From Prorocentrum cordatum (taxonomy: Eukaryota > Sar > Dinophyceae > Prorocentrales > Prorocentraceae), in NCBI GenBank assembly GCA_963575745.1, contig CAUYUJ010000186.1:16001-80000 (forward strand): 64,000 nucleotides of DNA, read 5' to 3'. The position numbers and the translations under genes are program-made. Positions 32,097 to 41,433 of the stretch are shown one piece after another; within the stretch, counting starts at the first letter, position 1; each line of letters starts with the position of its first letter. Below the pieces are notes generated by a model. It ran no database searches, had not been told where the DNA came from, and was given only the letters and a program-made list of their open reading frames with translations.

Positions 32097-34537
32097 TTAG
32101 TCGGGAACACCGTGCACGCAGCGCCCGTGTCCAGGTTGAACTTCCACAGCTCGTTCGTGCCGTCGTTCTTGTTCAGGTAGAAGTTGTACACGCCTCTCTC
32201 CTTCTTCAGCTTCAGCAGCTCCTGCTTCGGTGACGCCTCCAACTCGTTTTGGATCACCTCGTTGATCTTCTTGGCAAGGTTACTCGTCCTAGGGATCACG
32301 TTGCCGGTGTGCTCCTTCAAGATGACCATGCAATTCTCCGTGACTTTGCCTGCCGACACCAACGGCTTGTGGATGTCCGCCAGGCGCCCGTTCAACCGGA
32401 AGAGCTGGCCATTCAAGGAGCAACCAAGAAACTGGAACGGACCCTCGTCGTCCACGACCTCGCCACTCGCAGTCTTGAAGCTGTTCATGTCCACGGAGTT
32501 GACCTCGAGCTCCGGCTTCCTCAGCTCCACCTTGCCACGTTGAGGGGGTGATGACCTACTCCTCTGGGCCCTCGAACGCGAACGAATGTCAATGCCGTCA
32601 CTGCGAGACCTCGTCGCCGTACGAACCACTCCGTGTCCAAGTCCAGTGCCATGGTCACGTTTAGCTCCGTTATCTCGTCCGTCTCGCTGGTCAGAGCCAT
32701 CTCGATGACGATATCCAGCTCCGCTATCTCGTCCGGCTCGCTCGTCACATCCAGCTCCATAATCGCACCTAGCTCCGGTAAGTGATCCATCTCGCACGCC
32801 AGATCCGTCTCGACAGTCAGACCTAGATCCGGTATGTCGTCCAGCTCCCTTGTCAAATCCGTGTCCATAGTCAGACCTAGATCCGGTATGTCGTCCATCT
32901 CGCACGCCTGACCCGTGTCCATAGTCAGACCTAGATCCGGTATGTCGTCCATCTCGCACGCCTGACCTGTGTCCATAGTCAGACCTAGATCCGGTATGTG
33001 GTCCAGCTCCGTTGCCAGATCCGTGTCCCTCGGCACGCCAAGGAGCGTTATGCAATCCGGCTCGAGTGTCAGACCCATGATGGGGATGATTTTGACGACG
33101 ATGATCGTGAGGATGAGCATCATGACCACTTCCGGCTCCATCGTCGCGCCGGCCCCCGCCGTTGCGACGCCCGTCGTCGTCGCGCCAGTCTCGTGCGGGA
33201 GAGCGTGTCCTCGGGTTGCCGTGCTCGTCGAAATCGTCGCTGGTGATGCTCGTGAGAGGGCACAGGTCGAGGGTGCACAATTCAAACGCCCCCGTCTCAT
33301 GAGCTCCTCCTTGATCATGGTCATGCTCGTCCTCCTCTCCTTCCTCCTCAACAGAACGAAGTGGACGTCGATTACGATCTCGATTCTTATCCCCCTTGCC
33401 GTCTGACTTGCCTCCTTTCGGTCCTGATCCTCGTGCTTTGCCTTTGGTGTCCTTACCCTTGGAGTCCCTACCTTTGCCTTTGGGGTCGCTCTTTCCTCCA
33501 CGGCCTTTGCCGTCCTGGGGAGCTCTCCGGCAGTCGGAACTGCGATGTCCCCAGCCCCCGCAATTAAAACAGTAACCGTCGAAGCCCTTGCCGGACTTGC
33601 CCTTGCCGTCCTTGCCCTTCGGGTGCCTCTGGAGGGATCCCATGTCCACGTCCATGTCGCTGCCACGGTCTCGATGACGATCATGCTGCTGAACCTGTGG
33701 TCCACGAATCTTGGCTCCGAGCCGCGCCTCCACGTAACGCACGATCTCGGTCCTCATGTCCATGTAGGTGCCGAACCTCGTGGCGTTCAGCTGCAGGTGC
33801 GTCTCCAGCTCCTGGGGGACAAGGCTTTCGAGCGCAGCCATTTTTATGTCCTCTGGTAGGGCCCGGGCCTCTCCCCGGGACGTTTTGGAGCGCTCGTACC
33901 TCGTCACCAACTCCTCCCAACGCTCCAAGCCGCCCGCAATAACGTCCATGGAGCACCTCCCGGGGTTGATGATCTGCCTAAGTAGGTTGCGAACCCTACC
34001 CCCAGTAAGTGGGTCGAACCGTCTGCTTAACTTCCGCCAGGCTTCCATCCCGTTGGACCCAGAGTTGCACACGATGTCATTGGCCTCGCCCTCTGTGATC
34101 TGGACCAACATGCTGTACACCTGGTGGGACTTCTCCAAAATGTCATCGATCTTGTTGGCTGGATCCGCATCGTCGCCAAAGGCCTGCAGCAGTATGTCGT
34201 TCGTGATGGTCTCCTTATTCTCGATGGCCCATTCCATCACGTCGTCCAGAGACGGGTGCACGCTCATGATGAAGTTCTGGGTCTTCCTCTGCCACACGCC
34301 GAACTTCTTCTCTAGATCCTTCTCGTCCCCGCCTCCAAACGTAGTGGGTTTGCCTATGCCCTTGGTGTCCACAAGGGATGACGACCCACTCTTCGCAGCC
34401 ATCTTGTCGATCGACGTCGCGAGGCGCTCGATGACCGACGTCTTGGCCTGCTCCGCCGCAAGCTGTTGACGTAGTAATTGAATGTCTTGTTGTTGACGTT
34501 CCAGCGTCGCCTGAAGCTGTTGCACAATCTGCTCCAT
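31979..34537 (-). CDS. Element 2 gag and protease
   Basis: This is an 852-codon frame starting MEQIVQQLQATLERQQQDIQ, a predicted coiled coil. The UBN2-like gag core follows (EKKFGVWQRKTQNFIMSVHP, and NGMEAWRKLSRRFDPLTGGR near residue 170). A CCHC zinc knuckle, YCFNCGGWGHRSSDCRR, lies near residue 321, followed by a Lys/Gly-rich nucleic-acid-binding stretch. Residues ~500-640 are an 18-residue tandem repeat (RHTGSRSDYGHGSGVRDG-type). A retropepsin motif, WKFNLDTGAACTVFPTKW, lies near residue 800. The Met follows a 145-base leader after the 5' LTR. The frame is intact throughout; pol is reached only by shifting frame near its end. Confidence 0.85.
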   Translation of the reverse strand: MEQIVQQLQATLERQQQDIQLLRQQLAAEQAKTSVIERLATSIDKMAAKSGSSSLVDTKGIGKPTTFGGGDEKDLEKKFGVWQRKTQNFIMSVHPSLDDVMEWAIENKETITNDILLQAFGDDADPANKIDDILEKSHQVYSMLVQITEGEANDIVCNSGSNGMEAWRKLSRRFDPLTGGRVRNLLRQIINPGRCSMDVIAGGLERWEELVTRYERSKTSRGEARALPEDIKMAALESLVPQELETHLQLNATRFGTYMDMRTEIVRYVEARLGAKIRGPQVQQHDRHRDRGSDMDVDMGSLQRHPKGKDGKGKSGKGFDGYCFNCGGWGHRSSDCRRAPQDGKGRGGKSDPKGKGRDSKGKDTKGKARGSGPKGGKSDGKGDKNRDRNRRPLRSVEEEGEEDEHDHDQGGAHETGAFELCTLDLCPLTSITSDDFDEHGNPRTRSPARDWRDDDGRRNGGGRRDDGAGSGHDAHPHDHRRQNHPHHGSDTRAGLHNAPWRAEGHGSGNGAGPHTGSRSDYGHRSGVRDGRHTGSRSDYGHGSGVRDGRHTGSRSDYGHGFDKGAGRHTGSRSDCRDGSGVRDGSLTGARCDYGAGCDERAGRDSGAGYRHRDGSDQRDGRDNGAKRDHGTGLGHGVVRTATRSRSDGIDIRSRSRAQRSRSSPPQRGKVELRKPELEVNSVDMNSFKTASGEVVDDEGPFQFLGCSLNGQLFRLNGRLADIHKPLVSAGKVTENCMVILKEHTGNVIPRTSNLAKKINEVIQNELEASPKQELLKLKKERGVYNFYLNKNDGTNELWKFNLDTGAACTVFPTKWAKPDDDASRSKRELAPMEAAAANSSAPAGGRRQAGRL
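32690..33050 (-). repeat. 54-bp coding minisatellite in element 2 gag
   Basis: The word gtgtccatag recurs at 32861, 32915 and 32969, a 54-bp period encoding 18 residues. Two central copies are almost identical, and outer copies are increasingly diverged on both sides. Confidence 0.9.
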
Positions 34538-34670
34538 TGTGTCGAACTCTACCTGAATGTTGAACTCTACCTTTATGTTGAAGTTAACCCTGGTGTTGAA
34601 CTCTGGCTCAAGCCGTTCACGAAATAAACGAACCTATCGAGGAACGGGTGCGCGCGTATTGGGCTCTACC
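34538..34670 (-). other. Element 2 5' leader
   Basis: This is an untranslated leader between the primer binding site and the gag Met. Next to the start codon it holds three or four ~22-bp imperfect repeats around gttgaactctacc. Confidence 0.6.
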
Positions 34671-34682
34671 AGTGCGCTACCA
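34671..34682 (-). promoter_or_regulatory. Element 2 primer binding site
   Basis: The minus strand reads TGGTAGCGCACT directly after the 5' LTR. The first nine bases match the Ty1 site complementary to the 3' end of initiator tRNA-Met. Confidence 0.85.
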
Positions 34683-34807
34683 TAATCAAGTTAGCTTGCT
34701 TTTTCACTGAACCAAACGGCTATGGATACATCCCTACCTTACCTGCATCTTCCTACCTTCCCATGCTAATGATACACTGCTGCATGAACACATGAGCACT
34801 CTGATCA
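34683..34807 (-). repeat. Element 2 5' LTR
   Basis: 125 bp, one substitution relative to 27403-27527. Adjacent on the plus-strand right is the CACAG duplication. Confidence 0.95.
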
Positions 34808-34812
34808 CACAG
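34808..34812 (+). repeat. Element 2 target-site duplication, right
   Basis: CACAG, matching 27398-27402. Confidence 0.9.
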
Positions 34813-35032
34813 GAAACAACATAGCAACGCATGCAATGACATCATGGAGTGTACACATCATAACATAACACCACAAATCATAGCAAGCAAGGGCAGAACA
34901 CAGCATACCATAGCGTACCACAACGGAGCATAACATGTCACACACTGGCATAACACATCATGATACAACATAGAGTCGCTGCAAATCATGACATGACAAA
35001 GCATTTCACCACATGGTAATACTTTGTATTCC
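34813..35032. repeat. Cryptic CATAACATA tract C
   Basis: This continues the tract that flanks element 2 on the left, consistent with insertion into it. Confidence 0.75.
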
Positions 35033-35165
35033 AACATAAATCAACCGCGACGTACGCGCCGACGTCAAGCTGGCCACAAGGGCAAACATGTGCAGCAACG
35101 CACGATCGGGCGACGTATCTATCGTGACAGGCGTCACGGCGTCACGCCAGCCCGTCGAGGACAAA
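35033..35165 (+). repeat. ~130-bp repeat outside the YR element, left copy
   Basis: It shares gcgccgacgtca, gtgcagcaacg, cgacgtatcta and ggcgtcacggcgtcacgcc with 41765-41895 in the same orientation (about 80 percent by eye). The two copies lie outside the split direct repeats of the YR element, one on each side. Confidence 0.75.
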
Positions 35166-35296
35166 ACCAACATAATAGAGCACAACGCAATATAACATGA
35201 TCAAGCCAACACACTACAACTAATAGAGCGCACCGTAGCCAGCATACCATAACACAACTGCTGTACTATTGCTAGCCCTACGCCGGCGATATATAA

Positions 35297-35457
35297 AGCC
35301 TGTGCATTCACCAAACTCTGCCAGGCTCTTGAAGGGGGCCCCGAGAGAGACGATCCCACTTTTTCCTTCAATGCGATGAAGCGCGAGGCGGGAAGCACAG
35401 AGCTGCCCAGCCGGGCAAGGAGCAACAAACTGTCAGCGACTCGTTGAAAGCAGGCCC
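35297..35457 (-). repeat. Split direct repeat B2
   Basis: 161 bp, aligned to 35571-35731 at a constant offset of 274 bases. Confidence 0.95.
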
Positions 35458-35506
35458 TCCAGGGAAGAAAGAAGAAAGAGAAAGCGAGGGAGGGGGGGGA
35501 GGAAGA
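35458..35506 (+). repeat. Purine-rich spacer between B2 and A2
   Basis: 49 bases, almost all A and G on the plus strand. It is not shared with A1 or B1. Confidence 0.8.
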
Positions 35507-35570
35507 GCTTGAACCGTAACAACGTACGGCCGAGAACATACATTGCAAGCATACAGTCATGAACACAACC
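35507..35570 (-). repeat. Split direct repeat A2
   Basis: 64 bp, aligned to 41434-41497 at a constant offset of 5927. It abuts B1 with no gap. Confidence 0.95.
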
Positions 35571-35731
35571 AGCTTGTGCATCCACCAATCTCTGCCAGGT
35601 TCTTGAAGGGGGCTCCGAAAGAGACGATCCCACATTTTCCTTCAATGCGATGAAGCGCGAGGCGGGAAGCACAGAGCTGCCCAGCCGGGCAATGAGCAAA
35701 AAACTGTCAGCGACTCGTGGAAAGCAGGCCC
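35571..35731 (-). repeat. Split direct repeat B1
   Basis: 161 bp, partner of B2. It follows the end of the methyltransferase-like frame by 54 bases. Confidence 0.95.
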
Positions 35732-35785
35732 ACACCCGCAGGAGAGAAATGGCCCCACGGCCGCATCACACACCAAAGCGATCAG

Positions 35786-36426
35786 CTATCGCTTCCGCGC
35801 GTTGCCGATCAACGGCAAGAGTGAGAACAGAAGCGATCTGCGTGCGCAGCTGGCTAGGGTATGGGCAGGCAGTCGCAGTCCAGTGACGGTTACTGACAGG
35901 GTCACGGCCGACGAGCTCGAGGTGAGCGCGCCGGCGCGCGAACATTTACCAGCAATAGGGCTGCAGCGGCGGCCCAACTTCAGACAATTGGCGCCAACGT
36001 GCCAGAAGGCAATCCTGGTCCTCTTGCGCCAGGGCATGCCAAACTGGCAACAATCAAGAACAACTTCATGGCAGCACGGATGAGACAAGAACTATTTTAT
36101 GGCAGGTACCTGCCAGAACAGAGAGGTGTGAGGGTTCTCAATAGCCACAGGACAGGTTATACAGTATGCACAGGCGAATGATCTTGAGGCTGAAATCTAA
36201 AAACAGGTTTCCCACGTTCACCGCTGCCAAGTCCTTTTTCAGGAAGGCCGGGGAGGCCAAGGGGGAAGAGGGAAGAGCGGAGAGGGGGGCGCCTAGCAGC
36301 GGAGAGCGTGGTGCAAGGGGTGGCTAGCCAGACGCAGCACACCGCCTTCGCGAGGATCCATCCTCGCACACGGCGGGCAAAGGCAGGGATGAGATGATTT
36401 TCAGCGGCGTGCTGCAAAAAGTCCAA
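35786..36426 (-). pseudogene. Cytosine-C5-methyltransferase-like domain of the YR element
   Basis: The first frame (36157-36426) has VCCVWLATPCTTLSAARRPP, a motif-IV-like Pro-Cys with the catalytic Cys present, followed by LFPLGLPGLPEKG. After a one-base shift at a T5 run near 36232, the next frame reads VNVGNLFLDFSLKIIRLC, then AIENPHTSLFW (motif-VI-like ENP) and a TAG at 36092-36094. It continues as DCCQFGMPWRKRTRIAFW, which resembles motif VIII (FG-P-x-R-R). A Cys-rich tail ending at 35786 follows. The SAM-binding motif I is not visible and may be deleted at the junction with the recombinase. The order IV-VI-VIII and spacing support a C5-MTase relative. This is a motif-level inference without a database search. 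Confidence 0.6.
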
Positions 36427-36429
36427 GCC

Positions 36430-37527
36430 TATGGCACCGCGGTGGGAGCGACGGAGCTGCTTGGTGAGCCTGGCGCTCTGCCGCAGAAGAGTTCGAGAAG
36501 GCGCGCCGCCGAAAGACGCGCCCGCGCTGCGCCGCTCGTCGGAACGCTTGGGCGAAGTGTCTGTCGACGTCCTTGCCCGAGGCTGTCAGCGCAGCGGCTT
36601 GCCCGAGCCGCGGAGGGCCTGGAGGGCGCGAAGGGGCAGGAGCTCCAGCACTTTGCTTCCGACCAGGCCGCGCTCGACGACCAGGGCGAAGCGCGCCTCC
36701 ACCTCGCGGCCGAACTCGAGGGTCGAGCTCGGCACCTGGTTCAGCTGCGACAGCACCAGGGTCTCCTTTCCGCATAGGGGCAGTCTCTGGTGGCCTGGGG
36801 CTCGGCGCCCCCAAGCTTGGGCGCGCCGACGGGCCCTGGGCAGGGCCGCCCGCACCTGCTTGCCGATCGACGGGTAGAGGCGAGCGACCGCCGCGAGCAG
36901 CTTGCTGCCGTCGGAGCCCGGGCGGCCGTCCATGCACAAAGTATTCTGGAAGGCTGCCAGTGCCGCGCCCCGCCCCGCGCGCGAGTTCCAGGGGGCGCCC
37001 TGCGCCGTGCAGAACAGGCGGAGGTCCGGCAGCAGCGCGTGGTACGACCTCTCCGTGGTCGCCTTCACCGCCGTGCGCTCCAGCGCCGACAGGGTGGGCA
37101 GCGCCGGCCTCTCGGCCGCAGCCGCGCGAGCCCGCGCGGCTCGGTCCTGCCGAAGGCGCTCGGCCACCGGCCGGCGGCGCGTCCGGCTCCCGGGCATCCC
37201 GGGCGGCAGCGCCTGCAGGTTGTGAAGGGCAGCTTGGCTCGCAAACGGTGGCGGAAGGTCCTGGGGGTTGAGCCTTAGCGGAGGCGGCAGCAGCAGCCCC
37301 TGAAGTAGCAGGGCACGACTTCGCACGCCGGCTGGGGCCACTGAACCAGCCCAGCTTCCCCCGGGAGCCCTTGTCAGACGGGTTGAGCTCTGGGGGGCAA
37401 TGCCAGGTAGCCACGCGGGTCCCTGTGGCCAAGGAGAGGCAGCATACTGTACGCAGAGCAGCACGTAGATGAATTGACTTAGCACGGCCCTTGCAAAGGC
37501 CCAAACAGAACGGTAGATTGTCCACAA
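36430..37527 (-). pseudogene. Tyrosine recombinase of the YR element, C-terminus degraded
   Basis: The frame 36586-37527 gives the N-terminal SAM-like segment (LSALERTAVKATTERSYHAL, LLPDLRLFCTAQG) and the following block (GSKLLAAVARLYPSIGKQVR, LPRARRRAQAWGRRAP). The catalytic C-terminus is poorly preserved. Around 36430-36520 only GASF and SARLTKQLRRSH remain of the usual RHSGAS...RGRW...RYEKxARL series, so the His, Trp and Tyr region seems partly deleted. Intact motifs of the same family can be seen in the neighbouring remnant at 43108-44876. Confidence 0.6.
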
Positions 37528-38020
37528 TGAGAACGAGTTTAGCTCCTAAATTGTGCGAAGATCGTAGAACGTGGCAAACGGCAAGCACGGCAGCATCTCC
37601 TTCGAGGCCCAAGATGTTGCCCGGGACAACCACCTGGGACGCCAAGACAGTATCCCACTTGGAGGCCTCCGAGAGCTCGGCAGGGACCTCCCCTAAGACA
37701 GCCGACTTAGAATTTATGTATGACATGATGTCGTCGTCCCCAACGCCCGCGATGATGTTGTTCGCCCCCGGCAGGTGCTCGGCGGACTCGGCAAAGTCAC
37801 TGGAACAGGAAGGCAGTGGAGACGAGCCAAGGGCACACAGGCGAGCTTTTTCGGCACCGGCAGCGCGATACCTCCAGAGCTCGCTGCACTGCGCGACCGC
37901 GCCAGCAGTCGCTCGGGCTATGTGGCGATGGCAGACAGCCAACCCGAACGGTGAAGCATCACTGCAGCGCAAGTCCGACGACCACTGAGCCCGCCAATCC
38001 ACGCGGCAGAGCGGTAGCAA
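37240..38020 (-). pseudogene. RNase H domain of the YR element
   Basis: This frame has SDASPFGLAVCH (first Asp), ASKWDTVLASQVVVPGNILG and LEGDAAVLAVCHVLRS (Glu), LVLIVDNLPFCLGLCKGRAK (second Asp), and TWHCPPELNPSDKGSRGK (last Asp of NPSDxxSR). These are the blocks of DIRS-type RNase H and they lie in one frame. The same frame then loses the family signal at about 37,360, where the recombinase continues in another frame. Confidence 0.75.
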
Positions 38021-38044
38021 GCACCGAATGCGCCAGAGCTCCTG

Positions 38045-38410
38045 TCACGCACGAGGCCACAACGTTTGCTGGGAGGATGAGTCGAGGTACTTCTGTGTGA
38101 AAGCATAGCACTCGTCTAAGAGACGGAGCCCCTCGCGACGCAGAAAAGTAGACCACGCGATGTGCCCAGTTATGCACTGCATCATCTTGCCCGAGGCCTT
38201 TCCCCGGCGAAGCAAAGATTCAATGCCCAAGCGCAGGCGCCAGACATTCTCAGTCTTCAGGCTCGCGGCGCGCCCCTCCGTCATCTGGAGCCCCACGAAG
38301 CCCATCTCCCTCGGCGCCTCTGAAACCTCGTGAACGACGAGCCCCTTGCCCTGGAGATCCGAGATGATAGCTCGATTAACCTGGTTCGTCTTCACTGGCA
38401 GAGAACACAA
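38045..38410 (-). pseudogene. RT thumb/connection region of the YR element
   Basis: It continues from the RT palm after a frame change. KTNQVNRAIISDLQGKGLVV, HEVSEAPREMGFVGLQM and SGKMMQCITGHIAWSTFLRR followed by LRLLDECYAF match the segment that follows the catalytic YxDN strand in dinoflagellate YR elements. Confidence 0.7.
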
Positions 38411-39119
38411 GGAAGTTGTCGACGTAGGCGGCAGCCGCGACAGCGGTGGGTGACGAGAGCCTCGGTGGAACCTGGCCGTCCTCGATCGCCTGGTGGTCCT
38501 GGGTCCCGACGTCCCGGAGCGATTGCCTAACTACCGCCCGGCACAGATGCGTGGCCCAGCTCCACCCCATTGGCAAGACAACGAAGCAAGGTGAGACCGG
38601 GGTGCCTGGGCCAAGCGGGATTCCGTCTATCTCGTGGACCCCTACGTGGTCAGAAGAGATAAAAGGGAGGCCGAAATACTCCTCGAGGCCATCGGGGACT
38701 CTAAGGTGATAAAACGCACAGCTTAAATCGCCCGACGCCCCAAAGGCCCCCTCGGGACCAGTTTGAAAACCCGAGAAGGCCGACGAGGTGGGGAGGCGGG
38801 TCGAAGCCTCCTCTGCGAAGTAGCAGTTGCAAACTCTGGCGTCGAAAATGACGCGAAGCTGGCCGTTGCGTTTTGCGACAAAAAATACTCCTAGAAGCCC
38901 AGGCTGGGGAGACTCGCGACGCCGCGCGAGCATCCCACACCGCCGGAGCTGAATCAAAAAGTCTCTACACCGGGAGGGGGGGCGAAGGGCAGGGTCAACG
39001 TAAGGGCCGTTCGTGCAGATCGAACGGCGCTTGTCATTTGCTACTTCAACCGGCAAAAGCAAATTATCACGCCAAGACCTTAGCCAATCACGATCGACCT
39101 GGGACAGACAAGACTCCAC
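38376..39119 (-). pseudogene. Reverse transcriptase of the YR element
   Basis: This frame carries the fingers motif GVFFVAKRNGQLRVIFDAR, the first catalytic Asp in GDLSCAFYHLRVP, the YFGLPFI strand, VVLPMGWSWATHLCRAVV, and the second catalytic strand AAYVDNFLVFSAS near residue 233. YVDN in place of YVDD is common in DIRS-like RTs. The domain is complete apart from the thumb, which is in the next frame. The Met at 39119 lies inside the polyprotein and is not a proven start. Confidence 0.85.
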
Positions 39120-39610
39120 ATGGTGGGTCTGGATCCGACCTCAGGCCAAGCCACGAGGTGGCGTGCATAAGGCTTTCGGGTAGAGCTATCAGGGTAGATG
39201 GCCGACCCGGCAAGAAGCTCACGGAGGGCTTCCTTGCTGTTCAAATCTGCCGGATGGGCGCCCACCTGCTTGAAACAGCCCAAGACGTGCTGGCGCGCGA
39301 AGCGCTGGGACAAGTTGAGAGGAGGAGGAGGGGGGCCAGGAGGGCTGGAACAAGAGGCTTGCGGGAACCCATACAGCTGGTTAAGGCAACTAATGGCGGA
39401 GTCCGCCCAATCCAACATGCGTGCACGGCGGTGCTCCCTCTGCTTGACTGCGTGGCAAACGCGGGCAAGGCAAAACAACTTCCGTCCGTCTAGACAGCAG
39501 AGGTAGCGGGAACAGGTCTCTCTGGCGGTCGGCTTTCTGCGGCGCCGCCGCCGAAGACGAAAATAATGGAGGGGTAGAGCCGGCGCTGTGCTGGCCGCGC
39601 TCTGGATCAT
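39080..39610 (-). pseudogene. Region upstream of YR-element RT
   Basis: It holds MLDWADSAISCLNQLYGFPQ, then RFARQHVLGCFKQVGAHPAD and REL-LAGSAIYPDSST. This is the linker that precedes the RT in such elements by position; I recognise no catalytic motif. It overlaps the RT frame by about 40 bases at a frame change. Confidence 0.5.
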
Positions 39611-39948
39611 GCGTCATTGGGTTTCTTGCCCTTGCGGGCCGCTTCTCGTTCTTCTCTAGCCTTCAGTCGTTCCTTCAGCAGGGCGCGTTCGCGGGGGAGC
39701 TCCTTGGCCACCCACTCGGTGAAATCGGGGCACGCGCAAACCCCGGCTCGAACGATGTCCACTCCGTAGTAGAGGTGAGCGTCGCCGACAGCGTCCTCCT
39801 TGTGGCCGCTAAGTCGCTCCCTCCAGCGCTCCTCCTGGACCTGATGTGAGCGGGCAAGGTGCTCGGCCGTCGCGCAGTTGGGCAGGTTCATCTGGTCGTA
39901 GTACGCCATCGTCTCGAGCCGACGGCAGCGCCGCTCGTGCTCCGCCAC
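39607..39948 (-). pseudogene. C-terminal part of the YR-element gag-like protein
   Basis: It is charged and helical: CRRLETMAYYDQMNLPNCAT, VRAGVCACPDFTEWVAKEL, and a basic tail KERLKAREEREAARKGKK. By position and composition it continues the Ala-rich ORF at 39977-40942 after a one-base frame change near 39,960. Confidence 0.55.
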
Positions 39949-39976
39949 CCCCGCGTCCTGCGGCTGGAGCTTAGCA

Positions 39977-40942
39977 TCATGCTTCCAGCGCGCGTCGCCC
40001 TGTCGGCGACCCGCCGTTCTGCCCGATGTAGCGACGCGCCCGCATGCGTGAGCGGGGGCCCTTGATGGGCCAGTCCGGGAAGGCGTCCTCCCGGAAGCCC
40101 ATCACTGCTTTCTCGAAGGCCACCCGGCGCTCGCCCAGCAAGTCGAACTGGATCGGCGCCACCCTCAAGTCGAAGTAGCTCCCGAGCCCGCCTGCGCCCG
40201 CGATCGGCGCGGCAACGCCGAGCGCCCCGCCTGCCGCGGCACCTGCGGCAAGCGCTGGGGCGGCTGCCGCCGCCGCCGCACCAGCCAGGGCGGGAGCGCC
40301 TGCGCCTCCTGCCGGGGCGCCCAGGGCGGCCGCGCCCGCGGCGCCCGCGCCGCCGCCGGGGGCTGGCCCAGCCGCGGCCATGGCGGCGGGCAGCGCCAGC
40401 GCTCCCGCAGGCACCGGCTGCGCTGCACCGCCGAGAGCGGCCGCGAGCCCGCCAGGCCCCGCGGCGGGGGCGAGGGCTCCGGCGCCGGCCCCATCGCCGC
40501 CTGCGGGGGCACCCGGGACAACCGCAGCCGCCCCTGCGGCCGCGCCCGCCGGGCCAAAGCCCCCTCTCCCGACAGCGTTGGGGAGGAGCTGGCCGGGCGG
40601 CGCGGCAACGCCGTGCCTCGCGCAGGCTGCGACTCGAGCGGCAGCGGCCGTCGCGGCTGTCGGGGTGGCCCGAATCTGGCGCAAGGGAACGGCCCCGACG
40701 CCCTCTGGAATGCCTCCTGCCGCCGCGCCCGGCGCCACCTGTATCTCGACGATGTCTGGCCCGTTGAAGTCCTCGTCGTACTGGTCCCCATCAGGGGTGA
40801 CTATGGACACTAAATGCCCGGCATTGCTAACAAGCAGGATGACCAAACGTTCGTGCCAAAGCCGCGGGGCGTAGTTGTAGCGCACGTACACAAAATCGCG
40901 AGCCGCCAGGCCGTGAGTCAACGCGACCGGGTGGGCCGCCAT
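39977..40942 (-). pseudogene. Ala-rich gag-like ORF of the YR element
   Basis: The N-terminal 70 residues look folded (YAPRLWHERLVILLVSNAGH, VSIVTPDGDQYDEDFNGPDI) and are followed by ~170 residues that are almost all Ala, Gly and Pro. A folded C-terminal part follows (YFDLRVAPIQFDLLGERRVA, FREDAFPDWPIKGPRS). I recognise it only as the ORF that precedes RT in this type of element; no named domain. Confidence 0.55.
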
Positions 40943-41002
40943 CCCGCCTAGCGGCGAGCCTGGGCTGCCGCTGCTGCCTTGCGCGCCAGTCGCCTCGCCT
41001 CC

Positions 41003-41413
41003 TCAGCCACGTCCTCGATCGCGGGCGACGCTGTGGAGCAGGCCACTTCGACCGAGGGCAACGTCGGGGCCCCGACCGGGGCCGAGGTCGCAGACGTCGA
41101 GATCTTCGGCGACGACGGCCCCCACGCAAGGCCGACGGCCTGCGCCCGCGGCCACCCCGAGGCAGCCCAGCAAGAAGACGACGGAGATGCCCTCCTGGTG
41201 GAAGGCGCTGTTCGGCGAGAACTCCAGGCTCGGGCACTGGGGGTGGGGATCGCACTGGCACTCCGGGCAGCTGGGGCGCCCCAGCGTCGGGCAGAGGCCG
41301 CAGGTCACCACCGGCTCGCAGGCAGGGCGCTGCTGGGGGCCGCTCCGCGCGATGAGCGCAGTGGAAACACCGCGGGCGATCTCAGCCCCAGCACGCGCGA
41401 AGAACTGATGCAT
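41003..41413 (-). CDS. Small Cys-rich ORF1 of the YR element
   Basis: The Met at 41413 lies 21 bases inside A1. The start is MHQFFARAGAEIARG. A Cys-rich stretch, VVTCGLCPTLGRPSCPECQC, follows, then a hydrophobic segment (ISVVFLLGCLGVAAGA) that could cross a membrane or pack a core. The function is unknown. Two CxxC pairs suggest metal binding. Confidence 0.45.
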   Translation of the reverse strand: MHQFFARAGAEIARGVSTALIARSGPQQRPACEPVVTCGLCPTLGRPSCPECQCDPHPQCPSLEFSPNSAFHQEGISVVFLLGCLGVAAGAGRRPCVGAVVAEDLDVCDLGPGRGPDVALGRSGLLHSVARDRGRG

Positions 41414-41433
41414 CGACGGTGTGTGACCCAAGG

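Larger units (their letters stand above)
27398..34812 (-). mobile_element. Short-LTR Ty1/copia-like retrotransposon (element 2)
   Basis: This is a complete structure: target-site duplication CACAG at 27398-27402 and 34808-34812, and 125-bp LTRs at 27403-27527 and 34683-34807 that differ at one base. A primer binding site abuts the 5' LTR and a purine tract abuts the 3' LTR. Coding runs on the minus strand as gag-protease, integrase, RT, RNase H. In coding orientation the LTR starts TGATCAGAG and ends CTTGATTA. The near-identity of the LTRs implies recent insertion. The polyprotein is nevertheless broken by a frame change at a six-base homopolymer (32004-32009), a second near 31690, and a TGA at 27793-27795. 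Confidence 0.95.

Noticed and set aside
34585-34615. Spliced-leader relic (tggctcaag match)
   Set aside because: Only nine bases of the dinoflagellate leader match and it lies in the leader of an LTR element among short tandem repeats; chance is likely.
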